Source of the DNA: Spirodela intermedia
Lineage: Eukaryota; Streptophyta; Magnoliopsida; Alismatales; Araceae
Assembly: GCA_902729315.2 (NCBI GenBank)
Contig: LR746272.1
Location: forward strand, 1,426,001-1,490,000
Reading direction: 5' to 3'
Length of the DNA stretch: 64,000 nucleotides
Shown: positions 61,546 to 64,000 of the stretch, piece after piece
How the letters are laid out: the number at the start of each line of letters is the position of its first letter
How positions within the stretch are numbered: the first letter of the stretch is position 1
Translations under genes and position numbers: made by a program
Notes under the pieces: generated by a model
The model's database searches: none
What the model saw: the letters and a program-made list of their open reading frames with translations, nothing else
What the model was told of the DNA's origin: nothing

Positions 61546-63820
61546 TCATCATCATCATCATCATCTTCTTCTTCTTCTCCTTCTTCAATTCCCTGCAAGT
61601 TCTTGCAGTCGATTCAATGTTTCATGTTCATTTGGGTGGGTGATCAGCGGGAGCCAATTCTACTGAGAATCAAAGATATCAACCTGATCCGCTGGGAGAT
61701 TCAAACACCACCGATAATAATAATAATAAAAAATAGATACATAAAATATACACCGTGGAAGATGAGATACTGTTGCATTTTAAATTTTATTTTATTAATT
61801 TTCAATGGTAGAATAATTTATTTATTTTTTTATTAAAAGCAGATAATTTGAGGAGAAAATTATATTATGTGAATGCGGGCGGGATTTTCACGCGGGAAAA
61901 TCTGCAAGTATGAAAAATAAAATTGGGTTTTTAAATAATTAATTCCTTTGCATTTATATTTTTTTATATGGGAATATATGGGATATGATCCTTGATAGGT
62001 TGGTTCTTTGGGCTTTCCGAGAGGACTCGGAGAGAACCCGGTTGGGCCGGGTCGGAGTAGACCAGGTGCGGATCGCCTGCTGAAGAAGAAAGAGGAAGAG
62101 GGTGATTTCGTCCGATCGTACGAAAAGGGTCTCACGGCACTGCCCCATTGGAAGTGACCGTTAGTTCCGGCCTCCTGACTCTCTCTCTCACACACTCTCT
62201 CTCTCATCTCTCTCTCGCGCTGAGCTTCTGTCCGACCCCCGTCGCTCGATTGTCACAGTAATCCCCTCGATTTCCCTCTTCTCTCTCTCTCTCGCAAGAC
62301 GCGGGAAATCGTGGGATCCGAACGCGTCGTCAACCCCACCGCCTTCAAGCTATAGATGATGATCTGTTGGAGCAGCGTCGTGGCTACCGTCTGGTAGTAT
62401 TGTTACGAAGATCGACGGAAATTGTGGCTGGTAATCCCTTATTTCCCGCTTCATCTGGCCCCCCTCCGCTTCCAGGTTCTTTTTTTTTAAGGCCTGGTTT
62501 ATCTCCGAGCTCGATTCGTTTGCGATCATGGTCGTTGGTTGGAATGCGGAACTGTGAGAATAAGAACTGGGTTGGGAGTTGACGATTCTGGTCAATTTGC
62601 TATTTTGATGAACTGACCCTGTGGAGCGATACAACGTGGGCAAGCTTTGGGGACAATCTCTGACTCTCCCCACCTCCCCTCCCCCCCGCCGATCCACTTC
62701 CCTGATACCAACGAAATTGGAGAAATTCCTTGGCTTAGGTTTTTGATATTATCCTGGTGGCGAATAATTAGCTTCTGGTCGGGCAAGGCGGGTTGCCTGC
62801 CGAAGCTGCTCAGTGAAGAGACAGTATGAAAAGACAAAAAAAAGCATATACTGCGACGTAAAACGAGCATATAAAGTGCTGTCGGTAAATTACAAGGTAA
62901 CCAAAGTGCAGCCCCGGAGTACAGCCACCTCATATTTTTTCGTTAGATCTCCCTTTTGGAGATTAACGTCATGTGGACATTTTCTATCTTTTTTAGCTCT
63001 ATAATTTCTTGTTTGATTTTTTTCAGTGAAATTTTCTCCTTAATTGGAGATTATCTGTTTATCTTCCTTGCCTGGTAGTTTGATTGGATCATATGTTTTC
63101 TTGTGGGCTTTGACGACGCCTGTTTCATTCACCAGCTGCAATAAAAATAGGTCTGCGTCACTCCATTGCTGTTTCCCCAACGCCTACACCTGTGGGGATG
63201 ATCGATTTATCTATATGTTTTGATGCTCTATGAGTAGCACGCATCGTTCAGAGACATAAGGGAAGCATCAAAGTTGTATCTATGTTATATAGTCAATAAT
63301 ATATGGTTCAGAAAGAAAGAAAACGAAAAATCTAAAACTAAGGAAAAGTGGTTCCTACACTTAGTCTGTCTCAGCCACCACTTCCATACTGATGAAAGTT
63401 CTCATAAAATGGTAGGAGTGAGTTCCTAGAACAGCGGATCACTTATGCATATAATGACTTTATATTTCTTCTAACCATACATTTAATCGTTAGTGTATTT
63501 GTAAAAATACGAAAACCATCTTTTGTGCCTTCTAGTGTACTGATGTTTTGTTTGTTTGGTTAAAGACTGGGTATTGTTTATCGGGCTGTGTATGAAGTTA
63601 TGAGTGATCACTTAATTGCTACCAATCAAAGTAAAAGTAAGTTTCATTCTTATGATAAGTACCTGTGTGAGATATGCATGATTTTTTCTATGATTTGCAG
63701 CTTTTTATGTTTTGAAATGATTTTATAGTATTAGTAAATAGCAGATATACTCTTCCTTACGCCATTTTCCTCTTTTTCTGCTTTCTTCTGGTGCTGATTT
63801 AGGTATATAACAAATCTGAA
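61546..63820. other. VIT1 3' region and CCZ1 promoter, leader and leader intron
   Basis: VIT1 is followed by an (ATC)n run at 61544-61567. CT-rich sequence at 62178-62305 looks like the CCZ1 leader exon; a donor near 62397 or 62429 and the acceptor TTTAG at 63797-63801 would define a 1.4-kb leader intron. No other gene is seen. Confidence 0.5.
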
Positions 63821-64000
63821 ATGGGTTTATCATCTGGAACGATTGTCAATGAGGGGGTCCAATTTTGTGTTTTTGACTTGAAAAGGGGTCAGCACGAAGG
63901 AGAAGAAGTTGACAAGATATTATACTTCTTTCCTTTTGATTGCCCTTATTCAGTGCAGCTTTCTGTAATTGGACTTAGCGAAGGACTCATCACATTCACA
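63821..64000 (+). CDS. CCZ1: Vacuolar fusion protein CCZ1, first coding exon (cut by window end)
   Basis: Sixty codons are open from the ATG at 63821 to the end of the window: MGLSSGTIVNEGVQFCVFDL, then KRGQHEGEEVDKILYFFPFD, CPYSVQLSVIGLSEGLITFT. This is the longin-type N-terminus of plant CCZ1, which with MON1 activates the late-endosomal Rab7 for vacuolar traffic, autophagy and storage-protein delivery. The ATG is preceded by an AG acceptor, so the leader is probably spliced. The 3' part is outside the window. Confidence 0.9.
   Translation, partial: MGLSSGTIVNEGVQFCVFDLKRGQHEGEEVDKILYFFPFDCPYSVQLSVIGLSEGLITFT

Noticed and set aside
1-64000. tRNA and rRNA genes
   Set aside because: I saw no cloverleaf-like tRNA sequence or rRNA segment; only tRNA-complementary primer sites of retroelements were found. 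A covariance-model scan would settle this.

Overview
This is nuclear DNA of a flowering plant. Genes are intron-rich with GT-AG junctions, coding exons are GC-rich against AT-rich introns and spacers, (CT)n/(GA)n microsatellites are very frequent, and 51-60 kb is decayed LTR retrotransposons. The sharp GC contrast and the GC-rich, often short-intron exons point to a monocot or an early-diverging angiosperm, but that placement is inference. Exon models were built by hand from splice signals, reading phase and family homology; every multi-exon model closes in frame.

Layout: (1) 1-1675 (+), 3' part of an RNA-dependent RNA polymerase of the RDR1 type; (2) 1848-5580 (-), eight-exon MACPF protein, tail-to-tail with RDR1; (3) 8310-11063 (-), class II trehalose-6-phosphate synthase (TPS6 type); (4) 13020-13705 (+), a small three-exon MEINOX-only (KNATM-like) gene without a homeodomain; (5) 14833-19303 (-), plastid dihydropyrimidine dehydrogenase PYD1; (6) 20215-25645, a tandem duplication carrying two Kazal-type inhibitor genes, of which only the second copy keeps the neighbouring class A heat-shock factor (24832-26732); (7) 27596-36818 (+), TcdA-like tRNA dehydratase; (8) 38190-39221 (+), intronless group D MAP kinase kinase (MKK9 type); (9) 40327-50349 (+), sixteen-exon nicastrin; (10) 51-60 kb, a Ty1/copia relic on the minus strand that appears to sit inside a Ty3/gypsy relic on the plus strand; (11) 60560-61545 (+), vacuolar iron transporter VIT1; (12) 63821-64000 (+), the first coding exon of CCZ1, cut by the window end.

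The genes do not form one pathway. Stress and defence functions recur (RDR1 silencing, MACPF immunity, Kazal inhibitors, HSF, MKK9-type signalling, TPS sugar signalling) beside housekeeping genes (PYD1, nicastrin, tRNA dehydratase, VIT1, CCZ1). The most interesting points are the KNATM-like microgene, the Kazal-HSF duplication with a decayed HSF remnant, the nested retroelements with nearby hairpins, a GC-AG intron in nicastrin, and an RDR1 intron that is fully readable in frame.
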